This document shows positions 25,554 to 35,909 of a DNA stretch of 64,000 bases, in pieces. The DNA comes from Bradyrhizobium genosp. SA-3. GTDB taxonomy: Bacteria > Pseudomonadota > Alphaproteobacteria > Rhizobiales > Xanthobacteraceae. The stretch spans positions 1 through 64,000 of the forward strand of contig NZ_PSRT01000022.1 in the NCBI RefSeq assembly GCF_004212635.1. The letters run 5' to 3'. Position 1 is the stretch's first letter. The number at the start of each line of letters is the position of its first letter. Position numbers and translations under genes: made by a program. A model generated the notes under the pieces. It did no database searches and was not told the DNA's origin. It saw only the letters and a list, made by a program, of their open reading frames with translations.

Positions 25554-27329
25554 ATGCTGGACAGGACGAAGGATATTTCCGTCTCCGCGCAGGCTTGGCT
25601 CGATGAATTCGAGCGCACATTGGGTCAGCCTGATCCCCCCACGCTGGGTCGCCTTTTCCTCGCCGACAGCTTTTGGCGCGATGTGCTGGCGCTGAGCTGG
25701 AACCTGCAGACGATCGCAGGCCGCGATGCGATCGCACAGGAGCTGACCATCCTCGCGCCGAAGGCGGCGCCGACCAGCTTCAAGATCGCGCCAAACCGCG
25801 CGCCGCCACGTTGGGTCACGCGCGCCGGCACCAACACTATCGAGGCGATCTTCAATTTCGAGACCGCGATCGGACGCGGCAGCGGTATCGTGCGGCTCGT
25901 TCCCGATACTGCCGATGGCGACCGCTTGAAGGCGTGGACGCTGCTCACCGCGCTCGACGAGCTCAAGGGGTTCGAGGAGCAGCTCGGCACGTCGCGGCCG
26001 CGTGGTCGGGCCTATTCGCGCGATTTTCGCGGGCCGAACTGGCTCGACCAGCGCAACGCCGCGCGTGACTACGCCGATCGCGACCCCGCCGTGCTGGTGG
26101 TCGGCGGCGGCCAGGCCGGGCTCGCCATTGCAGCGCGGTTGAAGCAGATGAATATCGATACGTTGATCGTCGATCGCGAGATGAGGATCGGCGACAATTG
26201 GCGCAAGCGCTACCATGCGCTAACCCTGCACAACCAAGTGCAGGTCAATCATCTGCCCTACATGCCGTTTCCGCCGAGCTGGCCGACCTATATCCCCAAG
26301 GACAAGCTCGCCAACTGGTTCGAGTCTTACGTCGAGGCCATGGAGCTCAACTTCTGGACCGGCACCGAATTCGAGGCCGGCGTCTATGACGAGGCGAAGG
26401 GGCACTGGACCGTGACACTGCGGCGCGCCGACGGCAGCGAGCGGACCATGCATCCGCGCCATGTCGTGATGGCGACCGGCGTCAGCGGCATCGCCAACGT
26501 GCCTGATATTCCGAGCATCGCCGATTTCAAGGGCACGCTAGTGCATTCCAGCCGCTATGAGGACGGCGAGAACTGGACGGGAAAGCGCGCCATCGTGATC
26601 GGCACCGGCAATAGCGGCCACGACATCGCGCAGGATCTTTACTCGAGCGGCGCGGAGGTGGCGCTGATGCAGCGCTCGCCGACGCTCGTCACCAATATCG
26701 AGCCCTCGGCACAACTGGCCTACGCGACTTACAATGAGGGCACGCTCGAGGACAACGATCTGATCGCGGCCTCGATGCCGACACCGCTCGCAAGGAAGAC
26801 CCATGTGACGCTGACGGAGCAGTCGAAGGAGCTCGACAAGGAGCTGCTCGACGGGCTGCGGCGCGTCGGCTTCAAGCTGGACTTCGGCGAGGCCGGCACC
26901 GGCTGGCAGTTCAAATATCTCACCCGCGGCGGCGGCTATTATTTCAACGTCGGCTGCTCCAACCTGATCATCGATGGCGCGATCAAGCTGAAGCAGTTTT
27001 CCGACGTCGAGCGCTTCGTTACCGAGGGCGCGCGGATGAAGGACGGCTCGATCATTCCGGCCGATCTCATCGTACTCTCCACCGGCTACAAGCCGCAGGA
27101 ATACCTGGTGCGGAAATTGTTTGGCGACGCCATCGCCGACCGCGTCGGTCCGGTCTGGGGCTTTGGCGACGGCTTCGAGCTGCGCAACATGTACACACGC
27201 ACGAAACAGCCGGGTCTCTGGTTCATCGCCGGCAGCCTCGCTCAGTGCCGGATCAACTCGAAATATCTCGCGCTCCAGATCAAGGCGATCGAGGAAGGGA
27301 TTTTGGGACGTGAGGTGAGCACAGCTTAA
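25554..27329 (+). CDS. NTF2-like/flavin-containing monooxygenase fusion
   Basis: The 591-residue protein has two parts. Residues 1 to about 150 look like an NTF2/SnoaL-type domain (TLGRLFLADSFWRDVLALSWNL). From about 175 on there is a flavin monooxygenase with FAD Rossmann VVGGGQAGLAIAARL, NWRKRYHALTLHNQ, and the NADPH Rossmann VIGTGNSGHDIAQDL near residue 348. Such enzymes carry out Baeyer-Villiger or N/S-oxidations. I chose ATG 25554, with GAGG upstream; the frame is open from 25458. It follows the acyl-CoA ligase gene by about 150 bases and may have its own promoter. Confidence 0.87.
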   Translation: MLDRTKDISVSAQAWLDEFERTLGQPDPPTLGRLFLADSFWRDVLALSWNLQTIAGRDAIAQELTILAPKAAPTSFKIAPNRAPPRWVTRAGTNTIEAIFNFETAIGRGSGIVRLVPDTADGDRLKAWTLLTALDELKGFEEQLGTSRPRGRAYSRDFRGPNWLDQRNAARDYADRDPAVLVVGGGQAGLAIAARLKQMNIDTLIVDREMRIGDNWRKRYHALTLHNQVQVNHLPYMPFPPSWPTYIPKDKLANWFESYVEAMELNFWTGTEFEAGVYDEAKGHWTVTLRRADGSERTMHPRHVVMATGVSGIANVPDIPSIADFKGTLVHSSRYEDGENWTGKRAIVIGTGNSGHDIAQDLYSSGAEVALMQRSPTLVTNIEPSAQLAYATYNEGTLEDNDLIAASMPTPLARKTHVTLTEQSKELDKELLDGLRRVGFKLDFGEAGTGWQFKYLTRGGGYYFNVGCSNLIIDGAIKLKQFSDVERFVTEGARMKDGSIIPADLIVLSTGYKPQEYLVRKLFGDAIADRVGPVWGFGDGFELRNMYTRTKQPGLWFIAGSLAQCRINSKYLALQIKAIEEGILGREVSTA

Positions 27330-27333
27330 GCCT

Positions 27334-27452
27334 CTCGTCGTTGCGAGCGCAGCGAAGCAATCCAGAATCTTTCCGCAGAGACGGTCTGGATTGCTTCGCG
27401 GAGCCTGTCATCGGGCAGCGCTTCGCGCGGACCCGTTGGCTCGCAATGACGG
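27334..27452. repeat. dispersed repeat (TTGCGAGCGCAGCGAAGCAATCC type)
   Basis: The outer arms are CGTTGCGAGC and GCTCGCAATGACG and the inner arms GAAGCAATCCAGA and TCTGGATTGCTTC, giving a long stem-loop. This type is very common between genes in Bradyrhizobium. It separates the monooxygenase gene from the NHL-repeat gene. Confidence 0.75.
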
Positions 27453-27498
27453 TGTGGAGACGATCGCGCATCGCCGCTACGAAAAAGGAGACTGACCA

Positions 27499-28476
27499 AT
27501 GCCAGCCATTCTCGGCACCGGCGAACACCGCTACCGCGTCGTCGAAAATTTCGCAAAACTGCCGGACGGCTGGCAGCTCACCGACGTCGCCTCCGTCGCG
27601 GCCGACAGCAAGGACCAGATCTACGTCTTCAACCGCGGCGCCCATCCGATGGTGGTGCTGGACCGTGAGGGCAACTTTTTGCGCAGCTGGGGCGAAGGCC
27701 AGTTCTCGCGCGCCCATGGCATGCATATCGACGCGGACGACAATCTCTATTGCACCGATGACGGCGACCACACGGTGCGCAAATGCACCACTGATGGCAA
27801 GGTGCTGCTGACGATCGGCATCCCCGAAAAGCCGGCGCCATTCATGAGCGGCGATCCCTTCCATCGCTGCACCCACACCGCGCTGTCGCCGAAGGGCGAG
27901 ATCTACGTCTCCGACGGCTATGGCAATGCGCGGGTGCACAAGTTCACGCCTGACGGCAAGCTGCTTAAGAGCTGGGGCGAGCCCGGCACCGATCCCGGAC
28001 AGTTCAACATCGTACACAATATTGCCACCGACGCCGACGGCTGGGTCTATGTCGCCGACCGCGAGAACCACCGCGTGCAGGTGTTCAACGGCGAGGGCAA
28101 GTACGAGACGCAGTGGAACAATCTGCACCGGCCCTGCGCGCTGTGCTGCTGCGGCGGGGCTAAGAGCCCGACCTTCGTGATCGGCGAGCTCGGCCCCGGC
28201 ATGGCCGTCAATCGCAAGGTGCCCAATCTCGGTCCGCGGCTGTCGATCGTGGACGCCAAGGGCAAGCGTATTGCCCGGCTCGGCGGCGAGGAAGGTCCGG
28301 GCGTCGCCAGCGGCAAATTCCTGGCGCCCCACGGCATCGCGCTGGATTCGAAGGGCGACATCTATGTCGGCGAGGTCGGCGTCACCGACTGGAAGACCAG
28401 CTTCCCGGACGAGGAGATGCCGGCCGCGGTGCGCGCGACGCGGTGCCTGCAGAAGCTGGAGCGGGTGCGGGAGTAG
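27499..28476 (+). CDS. NHL-repeat protein, peptidyl-hydroxyglycine lyase-like
   Basis: The 325-residue beta-propeller is made of NHL repeats, recognisable by recurring units such as SRAHGMHIDADDNLYCTDDGDHTVRKCT, NIATDADGWVYVADRENHRVQVF and LAPHGIALDSKGDIYVGEVG (each cited in part). It resembles the lyase half of peptidylglycine amidating enzymes, annotated as alpha-amidating lyase family in many bacteria. That activity is unproven in bacteria and no monooxygenase partner of that pathway is present. It has no clear signal peptide. An unusual CALCCCGG cysteine cluster near residue 215 stands out. Confidence 0.82.
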   Translation: MPAILGTGEHRYRVVENFAKLPDGWQLTDVASVAADSKDQIYVFNRGAHPMVVLDREGNFLRSWGEGQFSRAHGMHIDADDNLYCTDDGDHTVRKCTTDGKVLLTIGIPEKPAPFMSGDPFHRCTHTALSPKGEIYVSDGYGNARVHKFTPDGKLLKSWGEPGTDPGQFNIVHNIATDADGWVYVADRENHRVQVFNGEGKYETQWNNLHRPCALCCCGGAKSPTFVIGELGPGMAVNRKVPNLGPRLSIVDAKGKRIARLGGEEGPGVASGKFLAPHGIALDSKGDIYVGEVGVTDWKTSFPDEEMPAAVRATRCLQKLERVRE

Positions 28477-28691
28477 CTGCCACGGCGGCCACGACGCACC
28501 GGTGAAGGCGGTTCCGGGCCCGCCGCATGGCTCTCCCCGGAATCGCGGCTTTTTGGGCGCTTTTGCCACCCCGCCGCCGCATTGCTCGCGACTGAATAAG
28601 TCGCTCAACGGGCTTCACAATCCCGTCACGCTGCATGTAGTATGTCAGTACATGCTGCTTCGCAGCGTACATTGGAGGCCGGGAGCGTTAC

Positions 28692-29249
28692 TTGAACGCA
28701 CATGTCTCGCAAGGCAGTTGGCCGGTGTTGGTGCTGAATGCGGACTTCCGGCCGCTGAGTTACTACCCACTGTCTCTGTGGTCGTGGCAGGACGCGATCA
28801 AGGCTGTGTTCCTCGACCGCGTCAACATCGTCGCGCATTACGACCAGGCGGTTCGAAGTCCGACGTTAGAGATGCAACTGCCGAGCGTGGTTTCGCTCAA
28901 ATCCTTCGTCAAGCCGACCACCCATCCCGCCTTCACCCGTTTCAACGTCTTCCTCCGCGACCGCTTCAATTGCCAATATTGCGGCTCGCCCGAAGACCTC
29001 ACCTTCGATCACATTATCCCGCGCAGCAAAGGCGGCCAGACCACCTGGGAGAACGTGGTCGCGGCATGCTCGCCCTGTAATCTGCGCAAAGGCAATCTCA
29101 CGCCGGCGCAAGCAAAAATGTTTCCGCGCCAGAGCGCGTTCGCGCCGACCGTGCACCAGCTCCACCGCAACGGCCGCCTGTTTCCGCCGAACTATCTGCA
29201 CGACAGCTGGCTGGACTATCTTTACTGGGATACCGAGCTGGATCCGTAG
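28692..29249 (+). CDS. HNH endonuclease family protein
   Basis: The 185-residue protein has an HNH domain with CQYC, DHIIPRSKGG, WENVV and CSPCNLRKGN: two cysteine pairs that bind structural zinc and the catalytic His. The start is a TTG at 28692 giving the family opening NAHVSQGSWPVLVLNADFRPL, with GGAGGCCGGGAG upstream. This family is chromosomal and conserved in alphaproteobacteria without linkage to restriction or phage genes, so it is more likely a housekeeping nuclease than a mobile one. No substrate is known. The 215-base gap upstream has no gene. Confidence 0.88.
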   Translation: MNAHVSQGSWPVLVLNADFRPLSYYPLSLWSWQDAIKAVFLDRVNIVAHYDQAVRSPTLEMQLPSVVSLKSFVKPTTHPAFTRFNVFLRDRFNCQYCGSPEDLTFDHIIPRSKGGQTTWENVVAACSPCNLRKGNLTPAQAKMFPRQSAFAPTVHQLHRNGRLFPPNYLHDSWLDYLYWDTELDP

Positions 29250-29513
29250 AGGCATTTCGGGTGCTTGAAGGCGCTGGTCCTATCGAGCACGAACTAATTT
29301 ACCCGCGGCGTTATCCGTGTTCCACGCGCCGCGACGACCACCGAACATCCCTATCTCCCGCCTGCTCCATACATGGGCTGCCAGCTGCCTTCCGGGGCCT
29401 GGCGTAAATTCTGCAGCAGTCGTTACCGTCCCTTAAACCTCTGGTGGCAGTTTGGATGGGATCCGCGGAACCGCGTGCCAGGCCGCGATCTGTCAGGTTC
29501 GAGGTCGTCACCA

Positions 29514-30770
29514 ATGTTTGCCGAAACGCTGGAAGCGGTTCAATCCTCACCGTCGAAGCGAACGATTTATGTCCGCTTCGTGCTCGCGACGCTCGCGGTG
29601 ATGGTGCTGTTCAAGACGTTCAGGTTCGGCCGCTGGAGCGCCTGGCAAGTCCGCGAACTGTCCGATTTCGACGCCTTCTACATCGTTGCGCGGCAGATCT
29701 GGCACGGTCAGCTCGATCTCGTCTACCGGTTCGAGACGCTGGTCCAGCTTCAGCAGGCGTTCAACGGTTCGACTAGCTTCATGCCCTGGACTTATCCGCC
29801 GCAATTCGACCTGCTGGTGGCTCCCTTTGCGCTCCTGCCGGCCGGCATCGCCTATCTGCTTTTTATCACCGCGACGCTCACTGCCTATCTCCTGACGATT
29901 CGGGCCATCGCCGGCAACAATTTCGCGCACGTCTTGGTCGTGCTGTTTCCCGCGCTGGCGATCACGGTCGGCTGCGGCCAGAATGGCTTTCTCACCGGCG
30001 CGCTGATCGGCATCGTTTGCCTCAACGTGGAGCGGCGCCAGATCATCGCTGGTCTTGCGCTCGGAGGAATGGTGATCAAGCCACACCTGGCTATCGCCGC
30101 GGGCCTCTACATGCTTGCGACGCGCCGCTGGACGGCGCTTGCAACCGCCGCAGCAGTCGTGCTCGCAAGCTCGCTCGTCTGCACGCTGGCGTTCGGATGG
30201 CAGATTTGGGCCGCATGGCTAGGCGCAATCAGGGAATCTGCGATCTTCCTCGACCGCGGCGTTTATCCGCTGTTCCGCATGGTCTCAACCTACGCTGCGC
30301 TCAGTCGGGCCGGCGTACCCCCGACCATTGCCTTCTGGGCACAGGCAGCTGCGGCGAGCCTCGCCTTGTCTGCGATCGTGCTTGCCCTCTGGCTTGGAGC
30401 GGCGCGCAGAATGTCGCCCTCGTTTGCGCTCGGTGTCGTCGCCATGGTCTCGGTGATGATCAGCCCGTACGCCTATGACTATGACCTGCCGATCATCGGG
30501 ATTGGCCTCGCGTTGATGCTCCCCGACCTGGCACAAGTGGCAAACGTGCGCGAGCGCAGTTTCGTCTACGGGCTGATCCTGCTTGCCGGCGCCTATGGAA
30601 TGCTGCAATCGGCAAGGCTCGCGGCGCAGTTCGGCAATGAAGCGGATCTGGATGACAAGTTTACGCCTTCGATCGGAGGCTTCGCGATGATGGCGCTGCT
30701 GGCCCTGTTGCTGCGGCTGCTGTGGCGTGGACTGCAGTCTGCCCCCATCGTGACGCAGGCCGCGGAATAG
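29514..30770 (+). CDS. GT87-type polyprenol-phosphate mannosyltransferase-like membrane protein
   Basis: The 418-residue integral membrane protein has about ten hydrophobic helices. It has the GT87 (DUF2029) features: an acidic motif just after the first helix ([17 protein letters not shown]), a MPWTYPP motif near residue 87 and [14 protein letters not shown] near 155. Related enzymes use polyprenyl-phosphate mannose, as the mycobacterial PimE does; the acceptor here is unknown. The frame is open from 29373, but ATG 29514 precedes the first helix sensibly. No other glycan gene is nearby. Confidence 0.8.
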   Translation: MFAETLEAVQSSPSKRTIYVRFVLATLAVMVLFKTFRFGRWSAWQVRELSDFDAFYIVARQIWHGQLDLVYRFETLVQLQQAFNGSTSFMPWTYPPQFDLLVAPFALLPAGIAYLLFITATLTAYLLTIRAIAGNNFAHVLVVLFPALAITVGCGQNGFLTGALIGIVCLNVERRQIIAGLALGGMVIKPHLAIAAGLYMLATRRWTALATAAAVVLASSLVCTLAFGWQIWAAWLGAIRESAIFLDRGVYPLFRMVSTYAALSRAGVPPTIAFWAQAAAASLALSAIVLALWLGAARRMSPSFALGVVAMVSVMISPYAYDYDLPIIGIGLALMLPDLAQVANVRERSFVYGLILLAGAYGMLQSARLAAQFGNEADLDDKFTPSIGGFAMMALLALLLRLLWRGLQSAPIVTQAAE

Positions 30771-30801
30771 CCTACCCGAGCGTGACGCCATCGCGCGGGA
30801 C

Positions 30802-30826
30802 GGAACCGGACCGGCCGGCGCTCGTT
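30802..30826 (+). promoter_or_regulatory. EcfG-type general stress promoter, GGAAC-N16-CGTT
   Basis: GGAAC at 30802-30806, 16 bases, then CGTT at 30823-30826, an exact match to the alphaproteobacterial EcfG consensus. The -10 ends 54 bases before the dodecin ATG. Confidence 0.72.
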
Positions 30827-30880
30827 CAGATGAGAGCGCACGCTGCGCCGCGTGCCGCGGCGCAACCGAGGAGGCTCATC

Positions 30881-31102
30881 ATGCCCACAGCCGAACATGA
30901 TCACGTCTACAAGATCCTGGAACTGGTCGGATCATCCGAGACGTCGATCGAGGATGCGATCAAGAACGCGATCGGCCGCGCCGCCAAGACCATTCGCGAG
31001 ATGAAATGGTTCGAGGTGGTGCAGACACGGGGTCACATCGAGAACGGCACTGTTCGTCACTATCAGGTGACGCTGCGCGTCGGCTTCACGCTGGAGGAAT
31101 GA
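30881..31102 (+). CDS. dodecin
   Basis: The 73-residue protein has the dodecin pattern: [27 protein letters not shown], then [28 protein letters not shown] (quoted in part). Dodecins form hollow dodecamers that store or sequester flavins; the tryptophan in MKWFEV and the glutamine in YQV stack on the isoalloxazine ring. The ATG has GAGGAGG twelve bases before it. An EcfG-type promoter sits directly upstream, suggesting induction under general stress. Confidence 0.9.
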   Translation: MPTAEHDHVYKILELVGSSETSIEDAIKNAIGRAAKTIREMKWFEVVQTRGHIENGTVRHYQVTLRVGFTLEE

Positions 31103-31267
31103 CGCAGCTGTCACGCTGCGACGAAGTGGTTAACAACTGCCGAGGAGTGTCAATCAAGATATCGTCAACTCCCTCCGGTTGAATACGGACGCACAAAATC
31201 ATCGCAGAAGTTGCAATAGGCCGTTAAGGCCAAAGTGAGAGGTTTGCGCCGAAATGGAGCAAGCCTG

Positions 31268-33171
31268 ATGGTGACGAGCCGCGAACTCGGCAAGTCGCGC
31301 CTTCCGCTCTGGGCGGCGGGGTTCATCGTGCTGATTTGCATTGAGGTCCTCGGCTTGAGCGCCTGGCGCGAATGGGAAGCGCGTAATGCCGATCTCAGGA
31401 CCGCCGAGATCGACGTCACCAATCTGGCGCATTCGCTGATCCAGCACGCGGACGATACGTTCGAACTCGCCGATACGATCCTGGTCGGGCTGGTCCATCG
31501 GCTCGAAATCGACGGGACGGGTCCGGATGCGATTGCGAAACTCCAGGCCTATCTGCCGACACGCAAATCATCGGACCGCATCCGCGGCATCTTCATCTGC
31601 GACGCGACCGGCGGGTGGCTTGCCACGACTGAACACCTCGACTTCTCCAAGCTCAACAACAGCGACCGCGACTATTTCCGTCACCATCGCGACTCGCCGG
31701 CGACGGACACGCTGATCGGACCGCCCGTCAAGAGCAAAGCCGGCGGCCAATGGATTATCACCGCGTCGCGCCGGATCAACGATTCCGACGGCGGCTTCGC
31801 CGGCGTTGTCCTGCTCACGATCGACGTCAGCTATTTCGTCAAATTCTACGAGCGCTTCGACTTCGGGCCGAACGGCTCGGTATCGCTGCTCAACAATAGC
31901 GGCATCATGCTGGCGCGCAGTCGCGACGAGAGCGGCGCCTTCGTCGGACGCGACCTGTCCAATGCGCCCTTGTTCAGAAGCTGGAAAAGCCGCCCCGCCG
32001 CGGCGGTCTACTATTTCAGGTCGCCGATCGATGGCGTGGAGCGGCTGAGCTACTACCAGCGCAGTAGCCGCTATCCCCTGATGGTGCTGGCAAGCAAGTC
32101 GCAAGACGACGTGCTGGTCTCCTGGCGGCGCGCAGCGACCACACGCATGACCTTTGTCCTTGGCCTCGTTGTGCTGATCGCATTGATCGGCTCCTACCTG
32201 GTCCGTCAGCTGGTGCAGCGGCAGCGCATGGCCCAGGCCTTGGTCGCCAAGGAAGCAAATTTCCGCCTGCTGGCCGAGCAATCCAGCGACATGGTGACCC
32301 GTATCGGACTGGACAACCGGGTGCTCTACGTCTCTCCCTCATGCGCGCGATCACCGGCTGGTCCGCGGAGGAATTGCTGGGCACTTCGGCGCTCGCCGGC
32401 ATTCACGCGGACGACATTGAACGGGTCCGGCAGGCCATCACCGCGCTGAGGAACGGCGAGGCCGAGGAGGCGCGGTTCGTCTATCGCCAGCATCATCGCG
32501 ATAAGGGCGAGATCTGGGCCGAGGCGGCGCTGCACGTGACGCTGGCGTCGGACAGCGGCGCGATCGACGGCGTCGTCGCGGTGGTGCGCGACATGACCGA
32601 GCAGAAAGACCTTCAGGACAAGCTCGCCTCGCTGGCAACGACCGACGGTCTCACCGGTCTCGCCAACCGGCGCGCATTCGACGAACGCCTTGCCGACGAA
32701 TGGGCGCGTGCGCGGCGCGACGGCACGCAGCTCTCGTTGCTGCTGATCGATGTCGATCATTTCAAGAAGTTCAACGACCATTACGGACATCTGGCGGGCG
32801 ACGCCTGCCTGCGCGCGCTCGGCCGGATTCTGTCCACCTACGCGAGGCGTCCGGCCGACCTCGCGGCGCGTTACGGCGGCGAGGAATTCGCGGTGCTGTT
32901 GCCGAACACCGGCCCGGATGGTTGCGCCGAGGTCGGCGAAGGAATCCGCCAGGCGCTGCTCGATCTCGCCATGCTGCACGCGCAGAATCCGCCTTCCCGG
33001 CTGGTGACTGCGAGCGTCGGCGGCGCGGCTGCTCTTCCGTCCCAGACCACGATGGACTGCAGCACGCTGGTCGCTGCCGCCGACCGCGCGCTCTACGCCG
33101 CCAAGGACAGCGGCCGTGACAGGCTGGTGATGTCGGGACAGGTGGTCCCCTGGACCGCGAAGAGCGCGTGA
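31268..33171 (+). pseudogene. membrane-bound Cache-PAS-GGDEF diguanylate cyclase, frameshifted
   Basis: From 31268 the protein has a membrane helix (about residues 12-32), an extracytoplasmic Cache-like sensor with FRHHRDSPATDTLIGPP, a second helix near 295-315 and the start of a PAS domain (FRLLAEQSSDMVTRIG). At about 32340-32352 the frame shifts by -1 in the run TGCGCGCGATC; the PAS continues as ITGWSAEELLG, then a GGDEF domain with DGLTGLANRRAFD, the active site YGGEEF and the end LYAAKDSGRDR. The two halves join perfectly if one base is restored. So the gene is either inactivated, splitting sensor from cyclase, or the base is missing from the sequence. The GGDEF half retains its catalytic motif but shows no RxxD inhibitory site at the usual position. 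Confidence 0.85.
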
Positions 33172-33281
33172 CGTCGGAGATTTCGCCCTCGAAACTCGCC
33201 GACGTCGGGCCTCGCATCGGCTGGTTTTTGCTCCGCGTTTGTCGCCCGGGTTCGGGCAAGATATGACTCGGATCACGGCCG

Positions 33282-33929
33282 ATGTTCGGCCACTCCGAGA
33301 GTGCTGCTGTGACCAATGGGATCAAGCTCGTCCTGTTCGACATGGACAATGTCCTGTGCGACTACGACAGGGGAAAACGTGTCGCGTGTCTGGCGGAGCT
33401 TGCGGGATCGACCAGCGAGTTCATCCACAAGGCGATCTGGGACAGCGGATTCGAGCTGCTCGGCGATTGCGGGGTTCTCGACGCCGCCGACTATTTGCGG
33501 GGCTTCGGCGAGCGCATCGGCTATCCGCTCTCGCTCGACGAATGGGTCGAGGCGCGGCGCCGTTCAATGCAGGCCAAACGCACGATGCTGGAGATTGCCG
33601 GCAGCTTGCGTAAGACCGTCGACATTGCCGTCCTGACCAACAACAGCGCGCTGGTCGCTGACCATATCGACACGCTGTTGCCGGAATTGCGCCCGCTGTT
33701 CGGCTCCCGAATCTACACCTCGGCCCAGTTCAAGGCCGCGAAGCCGGACCCGCGCTGCTACCGCCTCTGTCTGTCGGAGCTCAACGTGAGGCCGGAGGCC
33801 GCCCTGTTCGTCGACGATCTCATGGCCAATGTCGCCGGCGCACGCGAGGCGGGTCTCTTGGCGCATCACCACACGTCAGTGGAGAGCTTCAGGCAGGCCC
33901 TTTCGGAGCTCGGCCTGCTTCACGAATGA
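33282..33929 (+). CDS. HAD-superfamily hydrolase
   Basis: The 215-residue HAD enzyme has motif I FDMDNVLCDYD (nucleophile Asp), motif II LTNNS, the lysine in KAAKPDPRCY and motif IV VDDLMANV. The mixed cap domain between residues 20 and 100 fits the epoxide-hydrolase/phosphoglycolate-phosphatase-like subgroup. The substrate is unknown. Two starts are plausible: ATG 33282 or GTG 33309 (VTNGIKLVLFDMDN), the latter nearer to the first strand. Confidence 0.85.
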   Translation: MFGHSESAAVTNGIKLVLFDMDNVLCDYDRGKRVACLAELAGSTSEFIHKAIWDSGFELLGDCGVLDAADYLRGFGERIGYPLSLDEWVEARRRSMQAKRTMLEIAGSLRKTVDIAVLTNNSALVADHIDTLLPELRPLFGSRIYTSAQFKAAKPDPRCYRLCLSELNVRPEAALFVDDLMANVAGAREAGLLAHHHTSVESFRQALSELGLLHE

Positions 33930-33948
33930 TCGCGGCCTTCCGCCGGCA

Positions 33949-34917
33949 TCAAGCCAGATGGCACGAGACAAAATGCCCGCCCGCCCCTTCTCTCAGCTCC
34001 GGCGCGCTTTCCGCGCAGCGCGGCTGAGCGATCGGACAGCGGGTGTGGAAGTGGCAGCCGGATGGCGGCTTCATCGGGCTCGGCACGTCGCCCTTGAGGC
34101 GGATGCGTTCGCGCTTGAGCTTGGGATCGGGCACCGGCACCGCGGATAGGAGCGCCCTGGTGTAGGGATGCTGCGGATTGCGGTAGAGGTCGCTCGCCTT
34201 CGCCAGCTCGACGATGCGGCCGAGATACATCACCGCGACGCGGTCGGAGATGTGCTCGACCACAGAGAGATCGTGCGCGACGAACAGATAGGTGAGGTTC
34301 AACTCGGCCTGGAGATCTTCCAACAGGTTAATCACCTGCGCCTGGATCGACACGTCGAGCGCGGAGACCGGCTCGTCACAGACGATCAGCTTCGGCTCGA
34401 CCGCGAGCGCGCGCGCGATCACGATGCGCTGGCGCTGGCCGCCGGAGAATTCATGCGGATAGCGCCGCATGTGCTCGGCCTTGAGCCCGACCTTGACCAG
34501 GAGACCCGCGACGCGCTCCTCGCGCTCTTTCGCGGACGACGCGAGATTGTGGATGGTGAAGGCCTCGCCGAGAATCGCGCCGACCGTCATGCGCGGATTG
34601 AGCGAGGCGAACGGATCCTGGAACACCAGCTGCATGTTCCGCCGCATCGCGCGCAGATCGTTACCGCCGAGCTTGCGCACGTCCTGGCCGTCGAAGGTGA
34701 CCTCGCCGTCGGTCGGCTCGATCAGGCGCAGCACGCAGCGTCCCGTCGTCGACTTGCCGCAGCCGGACTCGCCGACGAGACCAAGCGTCTCGCCGCGATT
34801 GACCGAGAACGACACGCCGTCGACCGCATAGACGGTGCCGACCTGGCGCGACAACAGGCCGCCGAGCACAGGGAAGTGTTTCTTCAGGCCGCTGACGCGG
34901 AGCAAGGGCTCGCTCAT
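33949..34917 (-). CDS. oligo/dipeptide ABC transporter ATP-binding protein (DppF-like)
   Basis: The 322-residue ATPase has Walker [10 protein letters not shown], signature FSGGQRQRI, Walker [13 protein letters not shown], and the C-terminal oligopeptide-type extension with the CPIAQPRC cysteine segment that in relatives binds an iron-sulfur cluster. It is the last gene of the importer operon; its ATG overlaps the upstream stop by four bases. Together with the DppD-like subunit it powers import from the periplasm. Confidence 0.92.
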   Translation of the reverse strand: MSEPLLRVSGLKKHFPVLGGLLSRQVGTVYAVDGVSFSVNRGETLGLVGESGCGKSTTGRCVLRLIEPTDGEVTFDGQDVRKLGGNDLRAMRRNMQLVFQDPFASLNPRMTVGAILGEAFTIHNLASSAKEREERVAGLLVKVGLKAEHMRRYPHEFSGGQRQRIVIARALAVEPKLIVCDEPVSALDVSIQAQVINLLEDLQAELNLTYLFVAHDLSVVEHISDRVAVMYLGRIVELAKASDLYRNPQHPYTRALLSAVPVPDPKLKRERIRLKGDVPSPMKPPSGCHFHTRCPIAQPRCAESAPELREGAGGHFVSCHLA

Positions 34918-35909
34918 GCCGCGCCTCCCAGATTTGTATCTCCCAGATGACAGGCCATGCGATGGCCGGGCGCGATCTCGCGCAGCAGCGGCTCCTTCTC
35001 CGTGCAGACCTTCATGGCAAACTTGCAGCGCGGGGCAAAGCGGCAGCCGACCGGCGGATTGATCAGGATCGGCACCGAGCCGCCGATCGCCTCCAGCCGC
35101 GTCTTGTGCTCGCTGTCGAGGTCGATGCGCGGGATCGAGCGGATCAAACCTTGCGTATAGGGATGGCGGGGATCGCCGAAGAGGTCATCGACGAGCGCCT
35201 CCTCCACCACCTTGCCGGCATACATCACGACGACACGCTGCGCGGTCTCGGCGACGACGCCCATCGCATGGGTGATCAGCATCACCGCCATGCCGAAGCG
35301 GTCCTTCATGTCCTGGAGCAGGTCGAGGATCTGGGCCTGGATGGTGACGTCGAGCGCGGTTGTCGGCTCGTCGGCGATGATCAGCTTCGGCTTGCAGGCG
35401 AGCGCCATCGCAATCATCACGCGCTGGCGCATGCCGCCGGAGAACTGGTGCGGATAGTTGTGCACCCGGCCTTCGGCGTTCGGGATCTGCACCAGCTTCA
35501 GCATCTCGATGGTGCGCTCGAGCGCCTGCTTCTTGGTGACCGCTTCGTGCCGCCGCAGGCTCTCGGCGATCTGCTCGCCGATGGTAAGCACCGGATTGAG
35601 CGAGGTCATCGGCTCCTGGAAGATGAAGCCGATCTCCTTGGCGCGGATCTCATCGAGCTGATTGCTCGTCAGCGGGACGAGATCGCGCCCCTCGAAGATG
35701 ATCTGGCCCGCCGCGATCCGGCCCGGCGGCATCGCGATCAGCTTCAGGATCGACATCGCCGTCACGGTCTTGCCGCAGCCGGACTCGCCGACGACGCAGA
35801 GCGTCTCGCCCCTGTTGATGGAGATGTCGACGCCGTCGACGGCCTGGAGGACGCCGTCGTCGGTGGAGAAGTGGGTTTTCAGGCCCTTGATTTCGAGCAG
35901 CGGCGCCAT
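34914..35909 (-). CDS. oligo/dipeptide ABC transporter ATP-binding protein (DppD-like)
   Basis: The 331-residue ATPase has Walker [10 protein letters not shown], signature FSGGMRQRV, Walker [13 protein letters not shown], and the C-terminal extension [18 protein letters not shown]. It is one of the two ATPases of the peptide/nickel/opine importer class. Its start shares a base with the stop of the upstream permease gene, so translation of the whole set is coupled. Confidence 0.92.
   Translation of the reverse strand: MAPLLEIKGLKTHFSTDDGVLQAVDGVDISINRGETLCVVGESGCGKTVTAMSILKLIAMPPGRIAAGQIIFEGRDLVPLTSNQLDEIRAKEIGFIFQEPMTSLNPVLTIGEQIAESLRRHEAVTKKQALERTIEMLKLVQIPNAEGRVHNYPHQFSGGMRQRVMIAMALACKPKLIIADEPTTALDVTIQAQILDLLQDMKDRFGMAVMLITHAMGVVAETAQRVVVMYAGKVVEEALVDDLFGDPRHPYTQGLIRSIPRIDLDSEHKTRLEAIGGSVPILINPPVGCRFAPRCKFAMKVCTEKEPLLREIAPGHRMACHLGDTNLGGAA

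Noticed and set aside
24305-25618. 437-residue minus-strand frame over the acyl-CoA synthetase gene
   Set aside because: It lies opposite a gene with all adenylation motifs and has no recognisable domain of its own.
27280-28608. 442-residue minus-strand frame over the NHL-repeat gene
   Set aside because: Shadow frame; the NHL repeats on the plus strand explain the region.
28692-29249. HNH gene as part of a homing or phage defence system
   Set aside because: No intron, methylase or phage gene nearby; the family is a conserved chromosomal one in alphaproteobacteria.
29466-29492. GGAAC upstream of the GT87 gene as another EcfG promoter
   Set aside because: No CGTT at a spacing of 16 or 17 bases.
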